A DNA stretch of 64,000 nt from an uncultured Bacteroides sp. (GCF_949298305.1 NZ_CASFWU010000003.1:11616-75615), one strand, 5' to 3'. Shown: positions 1-11,057, numbered from the stretch's first letter. A program made the numbers and translations. The notes: a model not told the origin generated them from the sequence alone.

Positions 1-35
1 GCCGGCCAGGGGGCGGTTTTTTCCCTCCGGCCGGC
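1..35. terminator. GC-rich inverted repeat at window edge
   Basis: GCCGGCC at 1-7 pairs with GGCCGGC near 29-35, with AGGG/CCCT inside the arms and a T-run in the loop. It lies downstream of the minus-strand CMD/cupin gene and may end its transcript, but the T-run is in the loop rather than after the stem, so the role is uncertain. Confidence 0.3.
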
Positions 36-101
36 GGCAGGACAATGCGGCAGGCTGCGACGGCCGCTCCGGCTGCGGCGGGTGGAGCCGCCGCCACACA
101 G

Positions 102-923
102 TTACTTCAGCCGCCCGTATGCTTCGTCCGAAACCGGCTCCAGCCATTCGTTGGAAACGTCTTCGCCCGGCACCTCGAAGGCCAGGTGGGCAAACCAACT
201 GTCGGACGCCGCACCGTGCCAGTGCTTGACGTTGGCGGGGATGTGGATGACCGTGCCGGGCAGAATCTCCACAGGCTCCTTGCCCTCCTCCTGATACCAG
301 CCGCGGCCGGCCACGCCGATGAGCATCTGTCCGCCGCCCTTCGTGGCGCGATGGATGTGCCAGTTGTTGCGGCAGCCGGGCTCGAAGGTGACGTTGGAGA
401 CGGGCACCTGCTCGCTCGAGACAGGAGCCAGATAGCTGTTGCCCACAAAGTAGCGGGCGTATGCCGTGTTGGGCTCGCCGATGGGGAAAATCATCTCGCG
501 CTGGAAGGCTGCCTTGGCGTCAGCCCCGCCGGCATCTTCGGCCCATACGTCCTTGGCCAGGCGGAAGGCCGCCCACGCCTTGGGCCATCCGGCATAGAAG
601 CCGATGTGGGTCAGAATCTCGGCAATCTCGGTGCGGGTGATGCCGTTCTGCCGGGCCGTCTGGAGGTGGTAGGTCAGCGAAGAGTCGGTGATGCCCTGGC
701 TGATGAGTGAGGTGATGGTGACCAGGCTGCGGTCGCGCAGTCCGAGTTTGTCGGTACGGCTCCACACCTCACCGAAGAGTACGTCGTCGTTCAGTTCCGC
801 GAATTTGGGAGCGAAGTCCCCGAGCTGGTCGCGTCCAGCCGTCTGCTTGATTTTTTCCTGTGCCATAATGGTTGTAGTGTTTAATGTCCATGCGACAAGC
901 GCAAGTAGAATGTGGGTTTTCAT
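102..923 (-). CDS. Carboxymuconolactone decarboxylase-like / cupin fusion, exported
   Basis: A 273-residue protein. The N-terminus (about 1-21) is a signal peptide ending near MAQ, so the protein is probably periplasmic. Residues about 35-125 form a carboxymuconolactone decarboxylase-like (CMD) domain, with the helix pattern around LVTITSLISQGI and AEILTHIGFYAGWPKA. It lacks the CxxC pair of AhpD-type members, so a peroxidase role is unlikely. Residues about 150-250 form a cupin with metal-ligand style residues in NWHIHRATKGGGQMLIG and IPANVKHWHGA. CMD-cupin fusions are common in Bacteroides, but the substrate is not known. A TACCTTTG promoter element lies upstream at 965-972 on the minus strand. 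Start chosen at the ATG that gives a clean signal peptide. Confidence 0.85.
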   Translation of the reverse strand: MKTHILLALVAWTLNTTTIMAQEKIKQTAGRDQLGDFAPKFAELNDDVLFGEVWSRTDKLGLRDRSLVTITSLISQGITDSSLTYHLQTARQNGITRTEIAEILTHIGFYAGWPKAWAAFRLAKDVWAEDAGGADAKAAFQREMIFPIGEPNTAYARYFVGNSYLAPVSSEQVPVSNVTFEPGCRNNWHIHRATKGGGQMLIGVAGRGWYQEEGKEPVEILPGTVIHIPANVKHWHGAASDSWFAHLAFEVPGEDVSNEWLEPVSDEAYGRLK

Positions 924-964
924 AACGTTGGCCGATTAATTGTGAGTACATCGTTTTCCTGCTG

Positions 965-972
965 CAAAGGTA
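965..972 (-). promoter_or_regulatory. Bacteroides-type -7 promoter element
   Basis: Minus-strand TACCTTTG matches TAnnTTTG and sits 42 bases before the CMD/cupin start codon. No TTTG is seen at the ideal upstream distance. Confidence 0.55.
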
Positions 973-1092
973 CTCCTTCGGCACGGATTGGCGTGTATAC
1001 ATATTACGGATGTTTTTACCCGAAACGCCGATTCAGCCCTCGCCGCAGCCGGCACGGCGGACGGTCATTTTTATTTACAGGCAGAAAACACC

Positions 1093-1180
1093 GCCGAGGT
1101 TGGCAGCCTCGGTCGTATACAGAGGTACCCTCAGTCCTATACTTAGGGTGCCTCAGTCGTATTGTGAGGGGGTCTCAGTC
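1093..1180. repeat. 22-base tandem array A, 4 units
   Basis: Four consecutive 22-base units (1093-1114, 1115-1136, 1137-1158, 1159-1180), each ending in CTCGGTC or CTCAGTC. Each unit contains a small dyad, for example CCGAGG...CCTCGG in unit 1 and GAGG...CCTC in unit 2. The units are degenerate outside the shared end, and there are no unique spacers between them. Confidence 0.8.
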
Positions 1181-1311
1181 AAGGACTTTTCCGACGGCTT
1201 CATAGCACGTTCATTATCAGGAGGTTGCAAACCGGCAGGAAGAGACAAGGCCGATAAGAATAATCTTTACACAACAAGGCCGCCGCCAACAGGTGCGGTC
1301 CCGGCCGGCAC

Positions 1312-3567
1312 TCAGCGGTTGAACAGTTCAAAGGTGAACTTCACGCCCACTTCCTGATACTGCCAGTTGGCAAAGCTGGCAAAGACGCCGAAGTCGAACA
1401 CGTGGGTGCCGATGCCGTAGCCCACCTCCAGATAAGGATTCAAGTGGGGCACGAAGAGGGTGTTCAGGTAGAGGCGCTCGTTGAGCACGTATTGAGTGTA
1501 CTTCTTCAGGTGGTGGAGCAGCAGGAAGGGCGACTCATAGACCACATGAGTGCGGAAGTACTTCCGCGAGGAGTTGTACCAGCGTCCGTCCAACAGCTGG
1601 AACACGCCGCCTATATCGTCCGCCCAGCCCGTGGGGAGATTGGAGCGCCGCAGGTTGGCAAAGTCCACGAAGTAGAGTTCCTCCTGGTTGGTGAAGGCTC
1701 CCCACCCCACCCGATAGTAGATGTCGCGCATCAGTCCCAGGGAGATGTGGTGCTGGAAGTCCAACTCAATCCGCTCATAGTTTCCCGAGTTTTCAAAGAT
1801 TCCGCCGATGCCCCGCTCCCAGTCTACGGACACGGTGGGATAGTTGGAATATAGATTGATTTTACGGTCGCCGTTCATGTAGTAATACTGGCCCGGCGTC
1901 CACGTCAGCCTCACGCCCGGCGCAAAGCTGGTGTACGTGTGGCGGAAGTGATTGAGCAGTTCGCGGTCAAAGTTGGGGAACAGCTGAGGCGGTCCTTCCT
2001 CCGAGCGGGTGACGGGAGGGCTGTCCGGGAAGAGGAGGACGAACTTGGACTTCTCGGCCTCGGTACGCCGGTGCATGGACAGGCTGACGTCCAGCGTCAA
2101 CCCGTTGACAATCTCCCAGCTGTGGCGCAGGATGAAGTAGAGGTCCTTGAAATAGTCCAGATGAATCTGGTTGAAGTCGAAGAGGCTATCGGGGATGTTC
2201 TTCAGGTCGTCCAGCACGTCACTGCTGTAGATGCGGTTGCCGTTACCGAACTCCACATGCAGGGCCGCCCGCTTGCGGGGCCAATAGTCAAAGTCGGTAT
2301 TGACACGCCAGTAGAACTCATTGCGCGTGAAGTTGTAACCGATGCGCGGCACAATGCGCAACAGGCGGTCGTGGGAGAAGAGGCGGTTGTACTTGAACTC
2401 CTGCCGGTAGGAAAGGCCGTTGGAGCCGCTGTAACTCAGCAGGAGCGGATTGATGAGCGGAGAACAGCGCACGCTGCCCAGCTTGTTGAGGTCGACGGTG
2501 TAATTGCTGATGAGGGCATCGCCAATCTCGCCCCAGAACTCCAGCGTCTTGTTGACCGGTTTCTTCTTCTTCACCTTCGCGGTATCCAGCTGCAGGAAGT
2601 AGTCCTCGTAGAGCGTCTCCTCGTGTTGGGTGAGCGGAATGGGGCGCACGGTCTTGAAGTAGGCCGTGTCGCGCAGATAGGCATTGGTATCGGTACTCAG
2701 GGTGTAGGACTTCGTGAGGTCATAGTCTTTCTTCTTTTTCTTTTCAAACAGCCTCTCGGTGTCCTTCTGCCGGATACCCTCATAGTCGAGCACAGCCACA
2801 TAACTGCCCTCCACCACATTGCCCAAGAGGCGGAACGTGCCTTCCACGTTGTAGTGGACGGGCAGGAACTCGTCGTCCTCGCCTACCCCGCCCAGTTTCA
2901 CCAGATTGTTGAAACGGAACATTTCCGAACGGCCCGAAAAGCGCATCTCGCGGATGCTCCACACCTGGTCGCTGACCACCATGTACCCCTCTACCAGCTG
3001 GTAGCTCTTGTTCTTGGGCACAAAGCGCACCTTGTATTGCCGGTCGTGGGGCTGGCCCATCACCGAGTCCAGATAATAGGCATAATACTTCTTGGCGTTG
3101 GGAGCCAGGGGCGAAAGCAGCTTGTCATAAAGCAGCGTGGGGGCATAGACATTGATGTGGAAGTACTCCAGCAGGCGGCCGTCGCCCTCCCAGAACTCGG
3201 AAGCCGTGCCCACACTGGCCTTCACCTTCTGGTCGTAGATGTCAGGAGCCGTGAAATGGAGGTCGCTGTATGTCTCCATCATGTATTCGTTCACACCTTT
3301 CCGCAGGCGGAACATGGTGGGGATGAAACGTATCAGCCGGTTCTTCTTGCGGATGTTGACCTGACCTTTGATGTACAGCCCTGCATGGTATTCGTCGATA
3401 ATGCCTTCGTAGAAAGGGGCAAAAAAGATGACTTTGTCCATGATGGAGTCGGCCGTATGGGCAGTCTCTTTCCGACGGTCGGGCACAAGTTCCTCCTTTG
3501 CCTCCAGCCTACCCAGGAACAAGAAGCACAGCCCTATCCATATATACAGTAAACGTTCCAACCGCAA
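1312..3567 (-). CDS. DUF5686 family outer-membrane protein
   Basis: A 751-residue exported protein with an N-terminal hydrophobic signal (about 1-23, ending near LEAK). The body matches DUF5686: a soluble N-terminal region including GYMVVSDQVWSIREMRFSG, then a C-terminal half rich in alternating aromatic strands and ending in a short strand with terminal ...ELFNR, as expected for a beta-barrel. It appears to lack the carboxypeptidase-regulatory-like domain that many relatives carry at the N-terminus. Function is unknown. The only start that keeps the signal peptide is TTG at 3565-3567; an in-frame TGA lies at 3577-3579 just upstream, so no ATG start is possible. Its promoter is back to back with that of glnN. 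Confidence 0.8.
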   Translation of the reverse strand: MRLERLLYIWIGLCFLFLGRLEAKEELVPDRRKETAHTADSIMDKVIFFAPFYEGIIDEYHAGLYIKGQVNIRKKNRLIRFIPTMFRLRKGVNEYMMETYSDLHFTAPDIYDQKVKASVGTASEFWEGDGRLLEYFHINVYAPTLLYDKLLSPLAPNAKKYYAYYLDSVMGQPHDRQYKVRFVPKNKSYQLVEGYMVVSDQVWSIREMRFSGRSEMFRFNNLVKLGGVGEDDEFLPVHYNVEGTFRLLGNVVEGSYVAVLDYEGIRQKDTERLFEKKKKKDYDLTKSYTLSTDTNAYLRDTAYFKTVRPIPLTQHEETLYEDYFLQLDTAKVKKKKPVNKTLEFWGEIGDALISNYTVDLNKLGSVRCSPLINPLLLSYSGSNGLSYRQEFKYNRLFSHDRLLRIVPRIGYNFTRNEFYWRVNTDFDYWPRKRAALHVEFGNGNRIYSSDVLDDLKNIPDSLFDFNQIHLDYFKDLYFILRHSWEIVNGLTLDVSLSMHRRTEAEKSKFVLLFPDSPPVTRSEEGPPQLFPNFDRELLNHFRHTYTSFAPGVRLTWTPGQYYYMNGDRKINLYSNYPTVSVDWERGIGGIFENSGNYERIELDFQHHISLGLMRDIYYRVGWGAFTNQEELYFVDFANLRRSNLPTGWADDIGGVFQLLDGRWYNSSRKYFRTHVVYESPFLLLHHLKKYTQYVLNERLYLNTLFVPHLNPYLEVGYGIGTHVFDFGVFASFANWQYQEVGVKFTFELFNR

Positions 3568-3590
3568 TTTCTCTTTTCAATAGACCGCGG

Positions 3591-3598
3591 CAAATATA
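3591..3598 (-). promoter_or_regulatory. -7 element for the DUF5686 gene
   Basis: Minus-strand TATATTTG fits TAnnTTTG and would start transcription about 15-20 bases before the TTG start codon. It is only 21 bases from the divergent glnN element at 3620-3627. Confidence 0.5.
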
Positions 3599-3619
3599 GA
3601 AAAAATAGAAAAAAAGGTG

Positions 3620-3627
3620 TACTTTTG
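3620..3627 (+). promoter_or_regulatory. -7 element for glnN
   Basis: TACTTTTG matches TAnnTTTG and lies 31 bases before the chosen glnN ATG at 3659. It overlaps the first codons of the longer GTG-start frame, which argues against that longer start. Confidence 0.6.
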
Positions 3628-3658
3628 CAGCCAACAATCAACAAAAGAGAAGACAAAT

Positions 3659-5848
<2,190 letters not shown>

Positions 5849-5868
5849 GCGGAACTCCACTTGAACGC

Positions 5869-5923
5869 AAAGGACGCGACTCTGCCCGGCATTAGCAACC
5901 GCCTGCACAGATTCGCGTCCTTT
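5869..5923 (+). terminator. Hairpin downstream of glnN
   Basis: AAAGGACGCGA at 5869-5879 pairs exactly with TCGCGTCCTTT at 5913-5923 across a 33-base loop, 20 bases after the glnN stop. There is no long T-tract beyond the terminal TTT. Confidence 0.55.
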
Positions 5924-6088
5924 CTGTATCTGCCGGCACCGGGCCATCGGTGTCTCATTCAGCCGCATTGTGGCACCCGCCTGCCGTTATCGGCGGCAAA
6001 GCTACCGGTTTCAGACTCCAAAATCATCCTTTTATCCCGGAAGTTGCACATTTTTGCAACAAATGCGTAATAATTCATTTTTTCTTTT

Positions 6089-6108
6089 TACATTTGTGCT
6101 ATATAACA
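6089..6108 (+). promoter_or_regulatory. Promoter and palindromic box before the Crp/Fnr gene
   Basis: TACATTTG at 6089-6096 is a perfect TAnnTTTG element. It is followed at once by TGCTATATAACA (6097-6108), one base from the perfect palindrome TGTTATATAACA seen at 18812. The box covers the expected transcription start, which suggests autoregulation by the Crp/Fnr protein encoded 17 bases downstream. Confidence 0.5.
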
Positions 6109-6124
6109 CAGTTATGCAGCACTC

Positions 6125-6826
6125 ATGGTAAAAGTAAACTTGTCAGACATCAATGTACCGGAGCTGATCGCCGATATGTGGAGACCTCTCAGTGAAGAGC
6201 AACGGGAGTTCCTCGCCGAGCACTTTACACTTCAGAATTACAAGAAAAATGAAGTAATTCATTGTGAAGGTGAGACACCTACCCACCTCATGTGCCTGTT
6301 GAGCGGGAAGGTAAAAATCTACAAGGACGGCGTAGGAGGCAGAAGCCAGATTATCCGCATGGTAAAGCCTGTGGAGTATTTCGGCTATCGGGCTTACTTT
6401 GCCAAGGAGGACTACGTGACTGCCGCTGCGGCTTTCGAGCCGTCCCTGATTTGCCAGATTCCCATGAGTGCCATCATGACCCTGGTCGCACAGAACAACG
6501 ACCTGGCCATGTTCTTCATCCGGCAGCTTTCCATCGACTTGGGCATTGCCGATGAGCGTACTGTCAACCTGACCCAAAAGCACATCCGTGGACGCCTGGC
6601 CGAGTCGCTGCTGTTCCTGAAAGAGAGTTACGGACTGGAAGAAGACGGCTCCACCCTCAGCATCTATCTTTCGCGCGAGGACCTGGCAAACCTTTCCAAC
6701 ATGACCACCTCCAACGCTATCCGTACACTGTCGCAGTTTGCCTCCGAAAGACTGATTACCATCGACGGCCGTAAAATCAAGATTATAGACGAAGAAAAGC
6801 TGAAGAAAATCAGCAAAATAGGATAA
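6125..6826 (+). CDS. Crp/Fnr family transcriptional regulator
   Basis: A 233-residue protein with an N-terminal cyclic-nucleotide-binding-like beta-roll (about 30-125, with the glycine pattern around LLSGKVKIYKDGVGG), a dimerisation helix (about 130-160), and a C-terminal winged HTH (about 165-225) with recognition region LSREDLANLSNMTTSNAIRT. No Cys cluster of the FNR iron-sulfur type is present, so a ligand-binding or ligand-independent Crp-like mode is more likely. The promoter carries a near-palindrome that could be its own operator. The glnN neighbourhood and Crp-like build make an ortholog of Bacteroides Cur (BT4338 in B. thetaiotaomicron), a carbohydrate-utilisation regulator, conceivable, but this rests on memory of gene order and is not shown by the sequence. 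Confidence 0.85.
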   Translation: MVKVNLSDINVPELIADMWRPLSEEQREFLAEHFTLQNYKKNEVIHCEGETPTHLMCLLSGKVKIYKDGVGGRSQIIRMVKPVEYFGYRAYFAKEDYVTAAAAFEPSLICQIPMSAIMTLVAQNNDLAMFFIRQLSIDLGIADERTVNLTQKHIRGRLAESLLFLKESYGLEEDGSTLSIYLSREDLANLSNMTTSNAIRTLSQFASERLITIDGRKIKIIDEEKLKKISKIG

Positions 6827-6844
6827 AAGTAAAAGATTAACGAC

Positions 6845-6900
6845 AAATGGTGAATGGCTGATGATATATATCCCAATGGGACATCAGCCATTCACCATTT
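6845..6900. terminator. Bidirectional terminator hairpin
   Basis: A perfect inverted repeat with 19-base arms (6845-6863 and 6882-6900; arms begin AAATGGTGAATGG and end CCATTCACCATTT). It sits between the convergent Crp/Fnr gene (plus) and trxB (minus) and probably ends both transcripts. Confidence 0.75.
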
Positions 6901-6923
6901 TCATTTGTCACGTTCCCTTCCTA

Positions 6924-7871
6924 CTACCCGTTCAGCAGGTATCTTTCTGCCTCGATGGCAGCCTTGCATCCACTGGCAGCGGCGGTAATGGCCTGGCGGT
7001 AATGGGGGTCGGCCACATCACCGGCAGCAAATACGCCCGGCACCTTGGTGCGCGGAGTGCCCGGTTCGGTCAGGATATAGCCCACCTCGTCCGTGTCCAG
7101 ATAAGGCTTGAAGATGCCGGAGTTGGGTTCGTGACCGATGGCCAGGAAGAAGCCGTCTATGGGCAGGTCGTAACGTTCCTCGTCAGGCTGTCCCATGCGT
7201 TTCACCAGATGTACGCCTTCCACCCCGCCTTCGCCATACAGGCCTACGGCATTGTGCTCGAACAGCACCTCTATCTTCTCGTTGCCCATCACACGTTCCT
7301 GCATGATTTTGGAAGCACGCAGGAAAGGCTTGCGGACGATGAGGTAAACCTTGGAAGCCAGTCCGGCCAGATAAGAAGCCTCCTCACAGGCTGTATCTCC
7401 GCCTCCTACTACGGCCACCACCTTCTTGCGGTAGAAGAACCCGTCGCACGTGGCACAGGCGCTGACACCGATGCCGGCATATTTCTTCTCGTCCTCCAAT
7501 CCCAGATACTTGGCGGCAGCTCCGGTGGCAATGATAATGGTATCTGCCTCAATCACCTTTTCGTCGTCAATCGTCACCCGGTAGGGCTTTTGGCTAAGGT
7601 CGGCGGCAGTAGCCACTCCATAGCGCAGGTCGGTACCGAAACGTTCGGCCTGCTTGCGCAAATCCTCCATCAGTTGCGGACCGCTGATGCCTTCGGGATA
7701 ACCCGGAAAGTTTTCCACATCGGTCGTAGTGGTCAGCTGTCCGCCCGGTTGCAGTCCTTCGTACAACACCGGCGAAAGGTTGGCACGACTCGCATAGATT
7801 GCCGCTGTATATCCGGCAGGGCCCGATCCGATAATCAGGCATTTCACTCTTTCTGTATCCATATCTTTCAC
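6924..7871 (-). CDS. trxB: Thioredoxin-disulfide reductase
   Basis: A 315-residue flavoenzyme that reduces thioredoxin with NADPH in the cytoplasm. The sequence shows the FAD-binding GSGPAGYTAAIYASRANL segment, the redox-active CATC in SACATCDGFFY, the NADPH-binding GGGDTACEEA, and the C-terminal FAD contact region GVFAAGDVADPHYRQ. The length is normal for the low-molecular-weight family. The first residues MKDMDTERVKC leave a choice between the ATG at 7871 and the one at 7862. It lies 33 bases downstream of lolA on the same strand and may share its transcript. Confidence 0.95.
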   Translation of the reverse strand: MKDMDTERVKCLIIGSGPAGYTAAIYASRANLSPVLYEGLQPGGQLTTTTDVENFPGYPEGISGPQLMEDLRKQAERFGTDLRYGVATAADLSQKPYRVTIDDEKVIEADTIIIATGAAAKYLGLEDEKKYAGIGVSACATCDGFFYRKKVVAVVGGGDTACEEASYLAGLASKVYLIVRKPFLRASKIMQERVMGNEKIEVLFEHNAVGLYGEGGVEGVHLVKRMGQPDEERYDLPIDGFFLAIGHEPNSGIFKPYLDTDEVGYILTEPGTPRTKVPGVFAAGDVADPHYRQAITAAASGCKAAIEAERYLLNG

Positions 7872-7904
7872 TTTTAAATTTTAAATTTCATTCTTCACAT
7901 TGCA

Positions 7905-8537
7905 TCACCTCAAATCAATCACCTCTGCACCCGGATATTCCTTGGGGTCGAAAGTAAAGAAGCGGTCGGGGTAGGACTGACCGGTTTCGTAAGACGTGAC
8001 CGAAACAACCGCCACGTCCTTCCCACCCCGCTGGGCCATACTGATTCTCAAGGGACGGAACGTATTTTTCTGCACATAGAGGATAATGCACTGCAATTCC
8101 TGCTTCGGGTCGGTAGAAGTCAGAATGACCTCGTAAGCATTCAGCTTCTGCCCGGTGGCCGTATTGCCCGTCTTCAGGCTATAGCCTTGTCTGTACGAAT
8201 ACAGCAGGGCGTAGGGATTCAGGCTTTGCAGTTCATCGGGGGTAGGCTCCGATACATTCACTTCCTCACTGGAAGTGAGATAACTCCACTGGGTATGTCC
8301 GTCGAACCAAGTCTTGACACCTTCGGTCTCCAGCACGAACTTGTCACCCTTCAGGAAAATGGTGCCCGAGGCCGTGTTTCCCTGTGACTGCACCGTAAAC
8401 GTGGCTTTGATGCCTCCGGCCTTCTCGAAGTTGCCGGCCGTACGGTCCAGAATCTGGCGGGCATCCGGCTGCTGCGCCCACACCTGAAGAGCGAGGCACA
8501 ACATCCCGATTAATCCTAATATACCTTTAATTCTCAT
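7905..8537 (-). CDS. lolA: LolA-family outer-membrane lipoprotein carrier
   Basis: A 210-residue periplasmic protein with a signal peptide (about 1-22, cleaved near VWAQ). It has the LolA pattern of an N-terminal helix (ARQILDRTAGNFEKAGGIKATF) followed by repeated beta strands such as SGTIFLKGDKFVLETEGVKTWFDGHTQWSY. LolA ferries lipoproteins across the periplasm. A longer start at 8558 would overlap the ftsK stop as ATGA, and translational coupling could use it; the ATG at 8537 gives the more ordinary signal peptide. It follows ftsK directly, an arrangement also familiar in other bacteria. Confidence 0.85.
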   Translation of the reverse strand: MRIKGILGLIGMLCLALQVWAQQPDARQILDRTAGNFEKAGGIKATFTVQSQGNTASGTIFLKGDKFVLETEGVKTWFDGHTQWSYLTSSEEVNVSEPTPDELQSLNPYALLYSYRQGYSLKTGNTATGQKLNAYEVILTSTDPKQELQCIILYVQKNTFRPLRISMAQRGGKDVAVVSVTSYETGQSYPDRFFTFDPKEYPGAEVIDLR

Positions 8538-8554
8538 ATTTTTCAAACATTCGG

Positions 8555-11047
8555 TCATTGCAAATTGTTCAGTCGCATTTCCAGGTCGTTCTCATCGATA
8601 CAGAATACCTCACGTGGCTTACTGCCCTGTGCAGGGCCTACGATGCCGGCCTTCTCCAACTGGTCCATCAGCCGTCCGGCCCGGTTGTAACCGATGGCAA
8701 ACTTACGCTGGATGAGCGAGGTGGAGCCTTGCTGGTGGACAACTATCAATCGGGCGGCATCCTCAAAGAGCGGGTCAAGACGGCCCATGTCCACATCGCC
8801 CAAATCTCCGCCCGCACTTTCATCCACATACTCGGGGAGGTAGAAAGCAGTGGGATAGCCTTGCTGACGGGCAATGTATTTCGTAATCTCGGCCACCTCG
8901 GGCGTGTCGATGAAAGCGCACTGCACGCGTACCGGGTCTGCCCCTTGCAGAAACAGCATGTCGCCGCGGCCTATCAGCTGGTTGGCCCCCGGACGGTCGA
9001 GGATGGTGCGGGAGTCTACCATGGCCGACACGCGGAAGGCGATACGGGCGGGGAAGTTGGCCTTGATGGTACCCGTGATGATGTTCGTCGTGGGTCGCTG
9101 TGTGGCTATAATCATGTGGATACCTACCGCACGGGCCAATTGGGCAATACGGGCAATGGGCAGTTCCACATCCTTGCCCGCCGTCATAATCAGGTCGCCG
9201 AACTCATCAATCACCACCACGATGTAGGGCATGTAGCGGTGTCCCTTTTCGGGATTGAGGCGGCGGTTGATGAACTTCTCGTTATATTCCTTCACGTTGC
9301 GCACATGGGCCAGCTTCAGCAAGTCGTAGCGCGTATCCATCTCCACACAAAGGGAGTTCAGTGTCTGCACCACCTTGGTTACGTCGGTGATGATGGCATC
9401 CCCGCCGTCGGGCAGTTTGGCCAGGAAGTGGTGTTCAATGACCGAATAGATGCTGAATTCCACCTTCTTGGGGTCAACCAGCACAAACTTCAGTTCGGCC
9501 GGATGTTTCTTATATAATAAGGAGGTAATGATGGCGTTCAGTCCCACCGATTTTCCCTGTCCCGTAGCACCGGCCACCAGCACGTGGGGCATCTTGGCCA
9601 GGTCCACCATGAACACCTCGTTGGTGATGGTCTTTCCCAGGGCAATGGGCAACTCGTAGGTAGACTCCTGGAATTTCTTGCTGCCGATGATGCTCTGCCC
9701 CGACACGATTTTCGGATTGGAGTTGGGCACCTCGATACCAATGGTACCCTTGCCGGGAATGGGGGCAATGATGCGGATGCCCAAGGCCGAAAGGCTGAGG
9801 GCAATATCGTCCTCCAGACCGCGTATCTTCGAAATGCGCACGCCCTGTTCCGGTGTAATCTCGTACAGGGTTACCGTCGGTCCCACGGTGGCCTTGATGG
9901 AGTTGATTTCGATGCCGAAGCTGCGCAGGGTGTTCACAATCTTGTCCTTGTTGGCATTCTGCTCTTCCATGTCGATGGTAGGCCCGTTGTCGTCGTAATG
10001 CTTCATCAGGTCGAGCGTGGGGAAGTGGTAGTTCTCCAGATCCAGCCGCGGGTTGTAGGGCTCTGTCTCCTTGCCCTGATAGTCCTCTTCCTCCTCGGCA
10101 GCCGCTACCTCAAACCCCGGTTCGCGGTGGCTTTTTTCCTCGGTTTCGGCCGTTGCGGGCTCCGGTTCGGGAGTTTCGATGGTCATGGTCACCTCAGAGG
10201 CCGATGTGCGACGTTCAGCCGACGTTTCGTTATTCAGTTCCAGCGTTATCGGCTGTTCATCGTCCTTATCGTCAGGAGCCGTCTCGGGCTGCGGTTCGTC
10301 TTCAGTTTTTTCAACCTTGTCTGCTACAGGTTTCTTCTTTTCAGGCTTGCGTCCCTTCACTGTCCACGAATCCCTGAATTCCTCGGGCACGGTCCCCTCG
10401 GCACTCTCCTTCTTTTCCTTCCGCCTCAGGAAGTTCAGCGCAAACAGTCCGCGCAGCCACACGACCGTGCGCGCACTCACGTAGATGAGGAAGCAGACCG
10501 CCGTGACAAACAGCAGCATCCATACACCCGGAACCCCTATCTGCGACACCAGCCAGTTGCTGACGTTATAGCCGTGCATACCGCCCAGGTAGAGGAACGA
10601 GTCCTTGTACTGGTCCATAAAGGCAAAGCCGAAGAACACGGAAAACCATATCATCAGCAGCGAACAGCCTATGAACCACCGCCACAACCTCACCGTGCGC
10701 ACCTTCATCAGCTTCAGTCCGGCCATGGTGAGAAACACCAGGATGAAGAACGAAGACACGCCGAAGCAGTCGTTTATCAGGTAACTGGCCAGCTGCGCTC
10801 CACGCGAGCCGGCATAGTTCTTCACGCCGTTGTCGGTCGAAGCCAGTTGCTGTTCGCCTCCGTCTATGATGCTCTGGTCGGCGGCGCCGGTAACAAAGAA
10901 CGACGAAAAGGCCAGCAAAAGGTAGACGGAAAAAATGACCAAAATCAAACCGATGACGAAACGGATGGTCTCACTCTTGAAAACGGCCTTCATCTTCTGA
11001 AAGAACGACGGAGATGCCGGTTTATCTTTGGGAGTCTCTTTTTTCAT
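8555..11047 (-). CDS. ftsK: DNA translocase FtsK/SpoIIIE
   Basis: An 830-residue inner-membrane DNA pump for chromosome segregation at division. The N-terminal third has about four membrane segments (including FVIGLILVIFSVYLLLAF and VPGVWMLLFVTAVCFLIYV). An acidic, low-complexity linker follows (about 220-350), then the motor with Walker A VAGATGQGKSVGLN and Walker B IVVVIDEFGDLIM. The C-terminus is a winged-helix gamma domain (DPLFEDAARLIVVHQQGSTS). The ATG at 11047 was chosen over a longer frame to 11131 that would run into the hydrogenase HydC gene. Oddly, a TATTTTTG promoter element ends only two bases before this ATG. Confidence 0.95.
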   Translation of the reverse strand: MKKETPKDKPASPSFFQKMKAVFKSETIRFVIGLILVIFSVYLLLAFSSFFVTGAADQSIIDGGEQQLASTDNGVKNYAGSRGAQLASYLINDCFGVSSFFILVFLTMAGLKLMKVRTVRLWRWFIGCSLLMIWFSVFFGFAFMDQYKDSFLYLGGMHGYNVSNWLVSQIGVPGVWMLLFVTAVCFLIYVSARTVVWLRGLFALNFLRRKEKKESAEGTVPEEFRDSWTVKGRKPEKKKPVADKVEKTEDEPQPETAPDDKDDEQPITLELNNETSAERRTSASEVTMTIETPEPEPATAETEEKSHREPGFEVAAAEEEEDYQGKETEPYNPRLDLENYHFPTLDLMKHYDDNGPTIDMEEQNANKDKIVNTLRSFGIEINSIKATVGPTVTLYEITPEQGVRISKIRGLEDDIALSLSALGIRIIAPIPGKGTIGIEVPNSNPKIVSGQSIIGSKKFQESTYELPIALGKTITNEVFMVDLAKMPHVLVAGATGQGKSVGLNAIITSLLYKKHPAELKFVLVDPKKVEFSIYSVIEHHFLAKLPDGGDAIITDVTKVVQTLNSLCVEMDTRYDLLKLAHVRNVKEYNEKFINRRLNPEKGHRYMPYIVVVIDEFGDLIMTAGKDVELPIARIAQLARAVGIHMIIATQRPTTNIITGTIKANFPARIAFRVSAMVDSRTILDRPGANQLIGRGDMLFLQGADPVRVQCAFIDTPEVAEITKYIARQQGYPTAFYLPEYVDESAGGDLGDVDMGRLDPLFEDAARLIVVHQQGSTSLIQRKFAIGYNRAGRLMDQLEKAGIVGPAQGSKPREVFCIDENDLEMRLNNLQ

Positions 11048-11049
11048 TG

Positions 11050-11057
11050 CAAAAATA
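11050..11057 (-). promoter_or_regulatory. -7 element abutting the ftsK start codon
   Basis: Minus-strand TATTTTTG fits TAnnTTTG, with a TTTG 17 bases further upstream (11075-11078). It ends two bases before the ATG at 11047, so a transcript from it would be leaderless or begin inside the gene. Confidence 0.35.

Larger units (their letters stand above)
924..1311. other. Intergenic spacer with promoter and 22-base array
   Basis: No credible gene is visible in these 388 bases. The segment holds the promoter of the CMD/cupin gene (minus-strand TACCTTTG at 965-972) and a four-unit tandem array at 1093-1180. Short plus-strand reading frames here have no recognisable protein character. Confidence 0.6.

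Noticed and set aside
5924..6088. A riboswitch before the Crp/Fnr gene
   Set aside because: No conserved aptamer pattern is recognisable, and the promoter at 6089 lies downstream of this stretch.
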